A DNA stretch of 64,000 nt, from assembly GCA_928212115.1 (NCBI GenBank), contig CAKMRJ010005634.1:173599714-173663713 (forward strand), given 5' to 3'. The stretch is from Lactuca virosa (Eukaryota > Streptophyta > Magnoliopsida > Asterales > Asteraceae). Below, one piece after another: positions 10,501 through 21,879 of this stretch. Within the stretch, counting starts at the first letter, position 1. Each line of letters opens with the position of its first letter. A model generated the notes under the pieces. It was not told the origin of the DNA, made no database searches, and saw nothing but the letters and a program-made list of their open reading frames with translations. A program made the position numbers and the translations under genes.

Positions 10501-12062
10501 ACAAGTAGCATTCCACACAACAAGTAACGGACAGCATTGGTTCCTTCGACCCATAGATATAGTGAGAAAAACTCACCTCACAGTCTGAAAGAATAGCTGC
10601 ACCGATCACTGCTCTAAAAGCTATCTCTACCGGTCACCTATACAATTAACAGGAACCCAAATCTCAAACTATAAATCAAATTACCCAAAATGCCCTTAGG
10701 TCAAACTTGGTCAAAGTCAAAAGTCAACCGAGTTGACCGGGTCAACTCAGTTGAGTATGCTAGGCGCACGTACGCGGGGCCTACTACGCCTTGACCAGAA
10801 GTCGAGGGGCTGAGCATGTACCTGCAACATACCCTTTGGTACGCCCAGCGTATGCGACTGCCATCCTCCTAATCCATTAAGAGCTTAATCCTTTAAGCTC
10901 TTTCGTCTAAAATCCAGATCTAACCCTTAAATGATATCCTGAACCATAAAGTTTCCAACTTTATGATCTTGCATGGCTATTAAGTCTGCAACATTCAAAA
11001 ACCCTAACTTCTTAAACCATTAAGACATCCAAGACCATGCATGGAGGAAAACTAGGGGCCAAGGTCACATTTTTATGGTTTCTAATGACTCCATAATGGA
11101 TAATGTTTCCTACTTTATCCATTAAAATGATACCAACAAACAAGATCTAGTCTTTAAGTCTCAAAGGGACCAAAAGTGCATCTTTTTCAACTTATCCATT
11201 AAGTCCAAGTCTCCAACGTTCAGATCTGAATTAATATGATGTTTAGATGGATAAAGTTTCCAACTTTATCCATAACAAGGCCACAAACTTTCAAGATCTA
11301 AACTTTATGCACTTATAGTGACCAAAAGCTCATAACACCTAAAACTAGCCAGATCTAACAATTTCATCATCAATATTCAAACTTTATACCTCCAGAAGAA
11401 AGATCAAGGTGAACAAGGTCTGGATCTATAAGCTCCAATGCAACCAATGCTTCTTCAATGAGTTCCTTCTTCGCCAAGGTGCACCAAGAACACTCCAAAG
11501 CACTTAAAAACAGTTTCTTTTTGCTCACAAGGCTCAAACTAGGGTTAGGGTTTCAAGAGAGGGTGTTGGAGAGGTTCAGGCTGAGAATGGAATGGGTTTG
11601 GGGAAGTTAAGGAGCTTAAATAGGGCTCAAACCACGAAAATAGGGTTTGGGCATTGATCGCGTACGCTCAGCGTATTAGGGATGCCCTAGTACGCCCAGC
11701 GTACGCGGCTAACCCGAAAATCGTCCTAACTTCAAACGGTCATAACTTCTCCGTTTCAACTCCGATTTCGACCATCTTTATATGCACAGAAAGGTATTGA
11801 GGAGCTCTACAACCCTATATAATTACTTTTAACTTCAAACAGCTCGAAATAAAATCCATAATTCATATAAGAAGTCTGAAACACTACTTTTCCCATTTTA
11901 CCCTTTGACTCCAAAGCACAAACCGAACTCTTGGATCACATAATCTACATTACCCACTTCCAAATGGGTGTAAACCTCTCTTTTCGAAAGCCCAAATCCT
12001 TATGATACTTGATCTTCGGGTATGGACCCGAATTATGAAACGACTCGAAACAGGGTGTTACA

Positions 12063-13427
12063 CGTGGCATGTTGTTGTCCACGTCGTTGGAAATGTATAA
12101 TACTCGATTTTTTCTTCTTTAAGCTCCTAGTTTCAACCCCAGTCGTCCAAGTATCCAACTTTTGTCAAATTCACCTCATTTTCCTTGAGAATGTCCTTAT
12201 TGGCTGCAAAATAGAATTAAAATTCATAAATACTAAATATATTTGCATTTTACCAAAATATAGCTTAAATGTATTAAAATAATGTCTAAATATGTGTATA
12301 AATATAGCAATATTATGCTATGCCGCATGCACAACAATATTCAATTTTCTAAGCAGATGTAGAGAAGATAAAAGTAATACCAAGCATCTAGGAATTTGTA
12401 TTTACTTCTTGGTTCGATAGCAATACGGATGAAAATTTCGGAGACTCGTATATTATTCGAGTTACCATTGTTCTATAAGTAGCTATCTATATTCCTAAAT
12501 TATGGAGGAAGTTGTTTTTAAAAAGCATTGTAAACATACGTTATTTATTTGTCTAATTTGTAATATGTACGAGTAAAACTATAAAATACATGACATTGTG
12601 AATATGTAAAAAAGTAGGTATGCCTCACGTGGAGTAAATCCATCTCACCTCCTATTCCTACTTTTACAACCTCATTACCAATACCAGGTCAATTTTGTTT
12701 CAAGGTTCTAAATGGGATGAGGTGTGGGCTTGGCGGCACGGTCAAGTCTAAGTCATGACGAGTCATTCCGTTTTTCAAGGTGTGATAATTTTATATACAT
12801 TAAAAAATATAAATTATAAAATTATATCAAATATATAAAGTTTTTAGAAGTGTTATATTATAATTTAAAATAAAAAATTTAACAAAAACTCAATTGATTT
12901 AGGTCCTATCATAAGAAACAAAAATCCAAAACCAAAAATACCGGCGCCTTGAAAAAAAACTCGTACAATAACGCGATAAGGCGCACATTGACACGTTATT
13001 TCAGCGTTACATTTAACAAACTCATCTTGAACGTTTTCATAATTGATATACCATGTCGGGCCCCATGGTACACCTAGGCGCGCGCCATAGCGCGCCTTTT
13101 AGAACCATGATTTTTTCTATTCTTTTGGTTCCCATCGCTATATCCAACAACATATTGAAATTCATCACTCTCAACCCATATAATTTTTTTGTTTCTTTAT
13201 CTTTTAAATTAAACATTTATTAATTTAAAATTGAAAAAGTAAAATTAAAACTAAAAATAAAAATAACATTTCATTAAATTAAATAAAACTACTACAAATG
13301 GTAAATAAAATGATAAAAAGACAATTAAAATCCAAAGACAATAGTTAAAATCCTAAGACAATTAGAAAAAAACATAAAACAATAATTAAAAGCCAAAAAT
13401 GAAATTTAAAAGTCCCAACCATATTTC
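12063..13427. other. AT-rich interval without recognised gene
   Basis: Flanking DNA into which element C inserted. The only long frame (12022-12282) starts inside the LTR and has no recognisable features. A GC-rich patch at about 13050-13105 (GGCGCGCGCCATAGCGCGCC) stands out but I can assign no role. Confidence 0.5.
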
Positions 13428-14122
13428 TCAGTATTTCTCAGAAATTTCTCGTTTCTTTGCAAGCACCGATCTCATCAAATCATTGGTCAAATGTTCATGC
13501 AGATTAAGAAAGTAATAGTTATCATTTTCTTCTCGTTTTCCCCACATCGCTCGTATCTCCTCCTCAAATAGTGCGACTTCTGATGCTTGGTATCTTGAAT
13601 AATGCATGATTTTCCTTTTTGGTATCATTGTCACTCATCCATCTTTGATTTGGTTATAATGTGGATGTCGGCGATTTAGTTGACAATATCTACTATTTCA
13701 GGAGGTTGTGAAGATGTGAATGTCGGTTTCTTCCATCTACATTGTCTTTATGGCAGCGAGTCAACATGAATCGCTTGCATGTTGTTTTCCAAATCCTTGT
13801 TGAAATTGTGTATCCGAAGACATTGTGTAGGCGTGGAAATCGGATGTTTTGATCCTTTTGGATGAACGAGGAGGGCAATTGTTATCGGCTTTTTTTGATC
13901 TGCAGCAATTTGTCGTGGAATTTTAAAATATCTGAAGTTGCCTCATGCAGAAAAACTTACATTTTATAGGGCGCTCGATGTTCGTTTTTTGTGGACTTTA
14001 AAATATCGACATCCGAATTTCCTTTAGCTCAGTTGATCATCTTTTAGTTGAACATGCAATTGAGAACCAGTTTCGTTGTGCCCGATTGCGTCTGCTAGAA
14101 CAGACTTTTCTGGATTTGTCAT
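13428..14122 (-). pseudogene. Degenerate two-exon gene, possibly Harbinger ORF1-like
   Basis: On the minus strand a TATA-like CTATAAATA (about 14212-14221) is followed by an A/T-rich leader and an ATG at 14122-14120 opening a frame of about 32 codons. A GTAAG donor (about 13960) and TGCTGCAG acceptor (about 13906) would join a second exon that ends in a helical, charged tail (HEHLTNDLMRSVLAKKREIS, 13428-13634). The tail style (LT...K.EI..KY) resembles the end of the Myb-like ORF1 proteins of plant PIF/Harbinger elements, but stops and frame changes interrupt it. The family assignment is weak; what is visible is a decayed minus-strand gene. Confidence 0.3.
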
Positions 14123-14250
14123 GAGAGTCTATTTTAAATAGAATTGGATAAAAATAAAAACCAAATTGGAGAGAACAAGAATGAATTGAATTATAATAAA
14201 GACAAAATGAAATTGTATTTATAGTGGATAATAAAGTTAATTTTTCGTTG

Positions 14251-14652
14251 GAGTAAATTACCACGAATGGTCCCTATGGTTTAGGGTAATTTGCATGTTT
14301 GGTCCATAATTTATTTTTTTAACTCGGGAGGTCCCTATTGTTTGTTTTTGTTACACGTTTGGTCCCTTTCTTACCTATAAAGACTATTTTGTCTTTGATT
14401 TTTTAATTTATTTAAATAAACACACCCCCAACCCCATCTCCCTCACCTTACCTTACCTACCACATCATGTTTCCCTATTTAAATAATAGTCTTTTTAGAT
14501 AAGAAAATGACCAAACGCGTAACAAAAACAAAAAGTAGGGACCAAGCGCGTAACAAAAACAAATAGTAGGGAGATCCTGAGTTAAAAAAATAAGTTAGGG
14601 ACCAAACGCGCAAATTACTCCAATCCATAGGGACCATTTGTGTAATTTACTC
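14251..14652. mobile_element. Mutator-type MITE (402 bp)
   Basis: Long terminal inverted repeats: the left end GAGTAAATTACCACGAATGG pairs with the right end CCATTTGTGTAATTTACTC, and similarity continues inward (GGTCCCTA..., GGACCAAACGCG) for well over 100 bp. Flanks TTTTCGTTG (14242-14250) and TTTTCGTTT (14653-14661) agree at 8 of 9 bases, a Mutator-like 9-bp target duplication. No coding capacity. Confidence 0.88.
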
Positions 14653-16994
14653 TTTTCGTTTTTAAAATTCGACCCGTTTTCAAACCGTCGAAAAAAAGAG
14701 AGGGAAAGAAAGAGGTCCCTACGAATTATACAGCCCATGACTGTAACTGCTATACTCCGTACTAAATTGATTAGGCTAAGCGGAGTGGAGGTCGCCACCG
14801 GCCTCGCTACGCTCGCTAACCAACTTGAAACACCGCCCCCTAACACTCGCTAGGAGGTTCGCTACCGGAAAGTCGTTGAAGTTTTGGCGAGAAGATAGAG
14901 AAACAGCAAAGCACTGTGATTGGTTGGAAATGGTTGGACTGGATTGCAAAAAGATAAACGTTGAAGAAATTACCAGGAATTTCGGACAAGAAGATGAAAA
15001 GCAAAGCTGTTCCAAACACCAAGAACAAGATCCATGATCCAAAATCTCTCGATGTCGATAAGAGAGACAACCTTTTATTCTTAATCCTTGTGAAATCAAA
15101 TCAAACCCTAAAACTTAAAAGCTAATTGAAGATGATTGTATGCTCTTCACACACCCACTTCAATAAACTTGTCGATTCATGAAGTAGGAAACCCTATTTA
15201 TGAACGAAAAAAATTTCAGAGAAGATTTGGGAAGATAGGGAAAGGGGAGAAAGAGGTGGGACGATTTCAAAAATCTGGAGAGGATTTAATGAAAAGTCAA
15301 AGGGGGGTATTTGGTCTTCATAAACCCTAAACTGTTTCCTTTCTTGAACTCATACCCGTTTGCTAGTGATCCATTCATAAAGAAAAATGGGGTATTTAAT
15401 GGGAGGGGATTTGGATTGCAAAAATGTGTGCGCTTTAAAATAATAAAATGCGTTTAATATTTGTATATAAAAATGTTTGTATATTAAAATAAAACAATTA
15501 AATTAAATTAGGAAAATTTTTTTTAAAAAAAAAAATGGAGTGCTAGGAGTGTTACCACTCCCTAGCAAATGCCAAGATGAAGTGTTAAATTGTCAAAATG
15601 AGGTGGCATTAAAAAAATCTGACGTGACAAAGTGATAAAGAGTGTTACCACTCCCCTTAGAGTATGCGGTACGGGTCCAAACGAGAAGAAACGCGGGTGA
15701 GGTGACACCCCTCAACGGAATTACGACGAGAAGCACACCGCCCCCAATCTCGTTGTTGCTCGTTGCGTTGATTCTCATTGCCATGGAAACAAATTGTAAC
15801 ACGCAAAAAATAAAAAAAAACCCATTTTCGGAAAAAAATAAAATAAAAAAGAAAACATATTTATTTTCAAAAAGTTGGTGTTGCATCTTGTTGCTCATTT
15901 CCCCACTTGGTGTTATAACACCACTTGCTTATAGGACATGTGAGGTGGCACAAATTGATGTTGCATCTTGTTGCCCACACCTAAGGCTCTTAGCCTTATT
16001 ATTCGAAGGATGGCTGCACAAACAATTTGAAAGGAAATTGAGAGATGGGTTGTCGACGGTCAAACTTGGTTTCCCCGTACACGGAAGAAAGTATCTCTTA
16101 TCTATTCGAACTCCTTTTCTGTCGTGAAGCAATCATCATTTGTTATTAATTAATATTCTTGTTTCCTTTGCATATTATTTAATATGTCTAACGATTTCTA
16201 GTTTGCAATGTTTAAATCGCATTAAACTAAATAAAAAGTAGTTTTGTTATTGTTATTGGTTTTTTTTATTTTTATTTTTTTTTATTTTTATTGTTATTGT
16301 TATTGTTTTTTTTTATTTCTTATTAGAAACAGCTGTATTAATTTTACTTGCTTTTGTTGCTTCTTGCTCAAAGGAATCATTAAAATCTGTTGTAAACAAC
16401 CAGATAATTCATCTTTATCCGTATTCATATTAAGTTATTACTTGAACCATCTAATTTTTTACCTTTAATTTAATATTGTTTATTTATATATGGTTTTTTT
16501 TCAAGACTTGCAAGATGTTATCTGAACGTAAGCACGATAAAAAGGTATAAAAAACATTAATATCTTTTTTTTATCATGTTTACGTATCAAATAAGCTCAA
16601 AATACTTAATTTATTTATAATTCTATATGTCAGTAAACTTGTAGCAGATGAGATGCGAATATAAGATAACTCTGATTTAAATTGTTAAATTTTTCAGTGA
16701 TTATCCGTAAAATAATGATTTATCATAAATTATAATATTATATTAAATATGATTAATCAACAAAGCCGTAAGATTGATTTAATAACATTGTCATTATGCT
16801 CATGATATTTAAAATAACTAAGATATTTGTATTTTAGGTCGCTAGACACCAAAGCAGAATAAATGAATGTACAGGTTGAATTTTCTTTGATGTTAAAAGT
16901 CTAAAAGTGGATTTATGACACAAAACCACTTCAACGCTGGCATTCAAAGATTGTGAACAAATACATATTTGTAGATAATTTATAAAAAGATACA
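14653..16994. other. Intergenic interval with a Harbinger-like terminus
   Basis: No gene recognised. AGTGTTACCACTCCCC at 15641-15656 followed by TTA (15657-15659), with a related internal copy GGAGTGTTACCACTCCC at 15546-15562, looks like a PIF/Harbinger terminal and subterminal repeat with a TTA target site; I could not find the partner end. A related dyad, GTGTTATAACAC, lies at about 15911-15922. The remainder is AT-rich with T-runs at 16257-16320. Confidence 0.35.
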
Positions 16995-17851
16995 GGTTAT
17001 TTCCTAAAGACCCCATATTTACTGTTTTTTTCGTTTTAAAACAAAAGGTTTGTTTTTTTCCAAAAAAAAAACCACACATTTTGCAAAAATTTGTTTTTTT
17101 TGTCATGTAACCGGTTGAGTGGGTACCCATCAATCCTTTTTTGTTGATTGAAATGAACAGGAAGAACCACGAAGAGCTTTTACCGATAAACCCACAGAAA
17201 CCATGGAGCCACTCCTTCGTTGATCTGGAACCGGAACAAACCAGATCCATAGCCACCACTTTAGACCTTCCTTACACAACCTCCATCACAAACAAAAGAA
17301 GAAACCTACTGCTTCTCTTCATCTTCTCCATCAAAAAACACCTGCAACAAAGAAAAGAAACATAAAAAGATTGTTGTTGTGTTCTTTTCCCTCTAGCCGA
17401 GACTCGAGACCTTTCCATCCTTACTCATCGAGAAACCGGAAACCACCTTCGATTTTGCATCATCACCGAATCCACCTCTCCACCTTCGCCCTTTCCATCG
17501 ATACTTGAACCCTGTCTCAAGCCGACACCACCTAAAAACATAAACCAACCCGTCGCCACCTCCTTCGAACAACCATCACTACCCATCAACTGCTTCTTCC
17601 GAGCCAAGAACGAAGCTACTGTTCATCTTCTTCACCTAGTCCGAACTTGCAAAAAACCGAATCAGTGAAGAAAAAAAACATTAAAAAAAAACTAATTTCC
17701 TCTCGTTGCTTTCCCTTTGGTTTAACCTCCTTTCGAGAACCCTCATCCGAAAACGAAACAAAAAGAGAAAAAGAAAAGGAGAAGAAGAACTTACTTGCTG
17801 TGTATCTCGATTCACCTAAACCCGAGAACCAAACAACCTCACCCTCGTCGG

Positions 17852-17932
17852 ATTTTATATGCATGGCTTTTAGCGAGAATGGTTCTTCAAATGTGTGGGG
17901 TTATCAACCATGGGCATAAATGGGATGTCATG
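17852..17932 (+). pseudogene. RPSA: Captured exon fragment of 40S ribosomal protein SA
   Basis: The frame read ...WLLARMVLQMCGVINHGHK then WDVM, ending at 17932 directly before an intron donor (GTATGC). This matches the conserved segment of plant 40S ribosomal protein SA (p40, laminin-receptor homologue) that carries the LLARMVLQMRG and GHKWDVMVDLFF motifs. It is only a fragment inside a Pack-MULE, lacking the start of the gene, and is preceded by residues that do not match. Protein SA is a component of the small ribosomal subunit in the cytosol; this copy cannot make one. Confidence 0.82.
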
Positions 17933-18038
17933 GTATGCATAATGTATTTTATATGCATTAACAATTAACAGTTTTTTTCATTAGTTAATTTTAAGACCAA
18001 CTAACTATGTAAATCAGTGGTGAAATTTGGAATTGCAG
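17933..18038 (+). other. Captured intron between the two RPSA exon pieces
   Basis: Begins GTATGCATAATG and ends AATTGCAG, 106 bp, T-rich. Its presence shows the capture was from genomic DNA rather than cDNA. Confidence 0.75.
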
Positions 18039-18092
18039 GTGGATCTGTTTGTCCACAAGGAACCAGAGGAGGCAAAGGAAAAGGAAGACGGG
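18039..18092 (+). pseudogene. RPSA: Second captured exon fragment of 40S ribosomal protein SA
   Basis: Directly after the acceptor, the frame reads VDLFVHKEPEEAKEKED, corresponding to the VDLFFYREPEEAK segment that follows GHKWDVM in the protein. It runs into the right terminal inverted repeat at about 18090, so the real C-terminal tail is missing. Confidence 0.8.
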
Positions 18093-18263
18093 TTGCTCAC
18101 CTGGTTAGTAGACAAAAGAACAAGTTTTTGCAAAAAGTTGGGTTTTTTTGGGAAACAAACAAACCTTTTGGTTTAAAACGAAAAAAATCAGTAAATATTA
18201 GGTCTTTATTGGAAATAACCCAAAGATACACATAAGACTAACAAAGTTGTAGCATGTTTTGCT

Positions 18264-18934
18264 AAGGGTGAGCGCGGTGAGGTTCGGTGCTGTTATTAGC
18301 CAAAACCTCACCACTAACCGCAAATGCGGTTAATCCATTTTCAAAACCGCTTCGTGCGGTTATTTTTGCGGTGCGGTTAGGCGGTTATTTTTGCGGTGCG
18401 GTTTTGTTTTTTCTGTGTTGCGGTTATTAACCGCATGGATTTGGTACGATTATTTTGTGTGGTTTTTAACCACAGTTTAGAACTCAAACGGTTTTTAAAG
18501 TTCAAACATATTACTTGTAATAATAAAAAAACCATAAGGTATAAGACAATTAACTTAAATCACAAACAACTAATATCTTAAAAACATCAAATCAATAGTA
18601 ATTAACAATAAATATCTTAAAATGGTCTAATTTCACATTTTTTCAAAGTTAAACATAACAAAAAACCAACACTTTTGTCTTCTAGTATTTTATCCATATT
18701 TCATCTATGAAACTTATCTTATTTTTAATATTTAATATATTAATAATTAATAATAAAAATTGTATATAATATATGCAGTGCGGTGCGGTTTTTTTTGCGG
18801 TTTTTGAAAACTAATAACCGAACCGCACCGCAAATTTGCGGTTTTTGAAAAACAGAAAACCTCACCATCGGTTTTTATTGCGGTTGCGGTTTTTGCGGTT
18901 AATTTTAGTTGCGGTGTGGTTTTTGCTCACCCCT
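18264..18934. mobile_element. MITE with GGGTGAGC ends and GCGGTT repeats (671 bp)
   Basis: Ends AAGGGTGAGC and GCTCACCCCT (inverted), flanked by an identical 10-bp direct repeat, ATGTTTTGCT, at 18254-18263 and 18935-18944. Subterminal zones are packed with GCGGTTATTTTTGCGGTGCGG-type repeats on both sides in opposite orientation, while the middle (18480-18770) is AT-rich and non-coding. The target duplication is longer than the 8 bp usual for hAT, so the superfamily (hAT-like or Mutator-like) is open. Confidence 0.85.
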
Positions 18935-18944
18935 ATGTTTTGCT

Positions 18945-19294
18945 ACATAAGATATTTTAAGCCACAAAATTTTTTAAAGCCAGGTATGATAGAGAAAATG
19001 AAAGCATCCAAATCGTTAAAAGATAAAGTGATAATATCTTATTTTTAATAGGTTTTATTCTAAAAAAAAATAAAAAAATAAAAAAATAACCAATCACAGC
19101 CCTTTTTCCGAATTTTTTCTCGAGTTTATTTTATTATTAGAATAAATATATTATAAATAAAAAATAACATTTAAATAAAACATAATGTTTGAAAAATAAA
19201 CATAACATAGCATTTAAATTACACATAACATCCAAATTAAAAAAAAACATTACAAGACAAAAAAACATACACACTTTATTTTTCCTAAACAATG
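18945..19294. other. AT-rich interval 3' of Harbinger transposase remnant
   Basis: Non-coding, A/T-rich. In the minus-strand sense it is downstream of the transposase stop at 19297-19295 and may include the 3' flank of that element; no inverted terminus recognised. Confidence 0.4.
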
Positions 19295-19640
19295 CTATTC
19301 GACATCGTTACCGTCGAAGATATAATCCGTCAAGTCCTCTCGAAGTTGTCCGTGTTTATTTGCGTCCTGAATGTCAACGACTCTATGCAAACATTCTGTT
19401 GTTCCTGGTTGAAATTGAACGTATTTGGGCTCCGTTGGAGATATAGTGTGCAATATTTCGTCATTTATCTTCTACTACCATGTTATGCATTATGATACAT
19501 GTATACATGATATAACGTAGAGTTTCTAAGTCCAATGGTCATGCCACATGTTCAACTATGTGTCACTTCGACTTTAGAACTCCAAAAACACGTTCCACAT
19601 CCTTACGTGCTCCTTCTTATCGTCTCTTAAATAATTTATC
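19295..19640 (-). pseudogene. PIF/Harbinger transposase C-terminus (pseudogene)
   Basis: One continuous minus-strand frame, interrupted only by stop codons, reads EGARKDVERVFGVLKSK, then LETLRYIMYTCIIMHNMVVE and a hydrophilic end closing at 19297-19295. These are the diagnostic C-terminal blocks of the PIF/Harbinger DDE nuclease (HARBI1/ALP1 family). Four internal stops show it is dead. It is cut at 19640 by the 5' LTR of element D, so the N-terminal part would lie on the far side of D, outside the window. Confidence 0.87.
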
Positions 19641-20394
19641 TGTAACACTAGTTTTCAGGTATTTGCATTGTTGGCCTTGCTTTGTATTAACTTTGCATTT
19701 TAGTCCCAAACGACAGGCGTTGGGAATGGAACGCTAGGCATTGGAACGCCAGACGTAAGTTTGTGGACGCTAGGTATTCACACGTAGACGACTAACCCTA
19801 ATTTTTAGGGTTTGCACCCTATTTAAAGGCCATTATAGCCTCAAAACGTTTCTTATCTCCAACATTCGTCCCTTATAGCCCTCATTTCGAAACCCTAGGT
19901 GTGTGAGTGTTTTGAAGCCTTGGAGTAACATTTTGGTATCATTTTAGTGTTCGTGGTGGAGAAGGAAGATCTTTGGAGTGTGGTTGTTGCTCTCTAGCCT
20001 TTGGCTCTGGACTCTTGGCATCTTGGAGCACCTTTTGGCACCTTTTATTAGATCTTGCTTAAGTGTAGTTTTATGTTCTTTTTGGTCCCAAGAACTTGAC
20101 TTTTGCGAGTTTGGAATGCTCCAGAGGTTTGGGCTGTCCTTTCAAGCATTTTGGGGGGTTTAGAATCATAAAAATGCACGCTTGGACCTTGATACTCTTC
20201 AGTCTTCCATGCAAGAGTTTTGGAACTTTAGAGTGTGCTTTAAGTTAGATTTTGGTGTTGGGCTCTTTGTAGCCATGCAAAGTCATAAAGGTTACAACTT
20301 TATGACTTTAGAGGTTCTTTTAGCATTGAATCTGAAGTTTAAACGTTAGGTCTTAATCCATCAAGACCTTGGTTAAGGATTTGGGATTGTGTGG

Positions 20395-20475
20395 TTACGC
20401 AAGGCGTTTGGGTTAGAACGTTGGACGTTCGGATGTTAGGCGTCATTGAGTGGAAACCAGGCGTTCTCTTAGAGG
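20395..20475. repeat. Palindrome cluster downstream of TATA, LTR D
   Basis: Four degenerate interrupted palindromes of the AACG-N3-CGTT type (ACGCAAGGCGT, GAACGTTGGACGTTC, TGTTAGGCGTC, AACCAGGCGTT). Confidence 0.7.
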
Positions 20476-20821
20476 CCTATTGGATCGATTTTGGGCCATG
20501 AGCCATTTAGGGTTTTGGGCTTGGATTAATGTTGGGCCAAGAGAGGAAAAGGGTAAAATGGTCTTTCACCCTGGGAGTTAGACATATGAATGAGATTCCT
20601 AGTTATGGTTTATGGCCCAATTGTTAATTGAGGTTTTATGTGATTGCTTAGCACGGGGACTTTCAGGATCAACAGTCCGAGCAGTTATCTGATTTTCAAA
20701 AGTTGAGGTGAGTCTCCTCTCAGCGTTTAGCGGGTCGAAGGCACCAATGCTGACCCATGATTTATTATGATTAGGATGCTAGTTGTATGCGTGACTCTTG
20801 CATGTGTAGTATGTGATATGT

Positions 20822-21000
20822 ATACCGGACGGGGCCTGATGAGTGTATTGTATGCTATTTGTCTTAATGATTCTTGCATGTGTTTTATGTGTCTATATAT
20901 ATACCGGGCGGGGCCTGATGAATGTGATGAGGCGGGGCCAATCTCCTATTATGGACAGATCTATTCCGAGCGGGGTCGATGCCGGGAGCGGCCCGCTGGT
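20822..21000 (+). repeat. GGCGGGGCC short repeats in LTR D leader intron
   Basis: Units ACCGGACGGGGCCTGATGA, ACCGGGCGGGGCCTGATGA, GAGGCGGGGCC, CGAGCGGGGTCGA and CGGGAGCGGCCCG recur, lying between donor 20708 and acceptor 21099. Confidence 0.75.
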
Positions 21001-21296
21001 TTTTGGGCATGGCCCATTGTAGGTTTGATATGTATGGCACGAGGTATTTTGGGGAAACCCACTAAGCTTCGTGGTTACGGTTTTCAGTTGATGTTTCAGG
21101 TACTTCCGGATCGAATGGGAAGGGCTCGGGATGATCGCATCGCACACACCACGATGTTTCGCATTTTGTGATTTGATGTACTTGGATAATTATTGATATA
21201 CTCTGATTTTCTTTTATGGTTTTACAAACACGTTTTGGATGATGGTTTTACTATTATTAAAATAAAATTTTTGGTCTCAATTTTTGGGACGTTACA

Positions 21297-21312
21297 AGTT
21301 GGTATCAGAGCC
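21297..21312 (+). promoter_or_regulatory. Primer binding site (initiator tRNA-Met) of element D
   Basis: AGTTGGTATCAGAGCC directly after the LTR end at 21296. Defines the plus orientation. Confidence 0.93.
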
Positions 21313-21879
21313 TTGGTTTGAGGGATTCGGGCATACTCTTGGGCGTGTCTGAACTCAAACTGAGGGTTTGGTAGATTTTTATAAACTAAAAAGTTTTATT
21401 AAAGGATTTTCTAATAAAGAAAGGGGTGTGGTGCATGCAATCGACTGAGCTCAAGTAAGTTTTCCCAAAATACCCATACATGTTTTATGATTATGCTTTG
21501 AATTGTGAATCTAGGAATCGTATGCTAGATTAAGGCTAAGGATCTAGGAGAGATGCCTTTGTATGTCTGCTGTATGACCTTGTAGACTTGCATGCTAGTA
21601 CTGATCAATGAGTGATAGGATGGCATGTTTACGTTATGCTTGATTTCGGTTACTCGACGATCGAATGCTACTTGCTTTGTGCTTTTAGGAGTTCTCATTA
21701 ACTTCAACTAACTAGTAAGTGAATATGCTAAGTTACATATTATTGATACTAGATAATTTTAAAAGGTTAGGTTTTAACTCTATGGCGCAACTCTTGTCTG
21801 AGTCCAACCGTTGTAGTGTGAGACCTTTCATTCGAGGAATTATCTGGTGTCGGTGATATGTAATTGTATTCATGAGCTA
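21313..21879 (+). other. Leader of element D, first part
   Basis: Non-coding leader up to the CACTA insertion. It shares wording with the leaders of A and C (for example GTTTGAGGGATTCGGGCA near the primer site) in the opposite orientation. Confidence 0.6.

Larger units (their letters stand above)
7015..12062 (-). mobile_element. 5' LTR of gypsy element C, split by solo LTR B
   Basis: Starts TGTAAC at 7015 and ends TGTTACA at 12056-12062. Positions 7088-10062 are a later insertion, leaving about 2.07 kb of its own sequence (7015-7087 plus 10063-12062, target duplication counted once). In element sense: palindromes (GTACGCCCAGCGTAC type) at 11662-11704, TATA-like CTATTTAAG at 11615-11623, more palindromes at 10756-10853, donor GAG|GTGAGT at 10579-10571, a short-unit array at 10255-10500 and acceptor GGTTTCAG|GTAC ending at 10192. 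Flank 12063-12067 (CGTGG) should be the target duplication; its partner is outside the window. Confidence 0.88.
16995..18221. mobile_element. Pack-MULE (Mutator-like element with captured gene DNA)
   Basis: Terminal inverted repeats of about 130 bp: 16995-17120 (starting GGTTATTTCC, containing TTCGTTTTAAAACAAAAGG) pairs with 18090-18221 read backwards (GGGTTATTTCC, TTCGTTTTAAACCAAAAGG). A perfect 9-bp duplication, AAAGATACA, flanks it at 16986-16994 and 18222-18230. No transposase is present. The interior is richer in C than the surrounding DNA and contains exons of 40S ribosomal protein SA at its right side. Plant MULEs that carry host gene pieces are known as Pack-MULEs. The left interior (17140-17850) looks exon-like in composition, but I cannot name its source. 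Confidence 0.92.
19641..21296 (+). mobile_element. 5' LTR of gypsy element D (1656 bp)
   Basis: Starts TGTAACACTAG at 19641 and ends GTTACA at 21291-21296, immediately before the primer site. The first part is repeated at 49122-49738 (3' LTR). Parts in order: palindromes (AACGCTAGGC type) at 19710-19778, TATA-like CCTATTTAAA at 19818-19827, a second palindrome cluster at 20395-20475, donor GAG|GTGAGT at 20705-20713, GGGCGGGGCC-type repeats at 20822-21000, acceptor GATGTTTCAG|GTAC ending at 21099. It interrupts a Harbinger transposase frame; flank TTATC (19636-19640) is the presumed left target copy. Confidence 0.92.

Noticed and set aside
13050..13105. GC-rich patch as a CpG island or promoter
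   Set aside because: Only about 50 bp, no adjacent gene; likely a local inverted repeat.
15642..16127. 161-codon plus-strand frame as a host gene
   Set aside because: Lysine/asparagine-rich from A-runs, no known domain, overlaps Harbinger-like terminal repeats.
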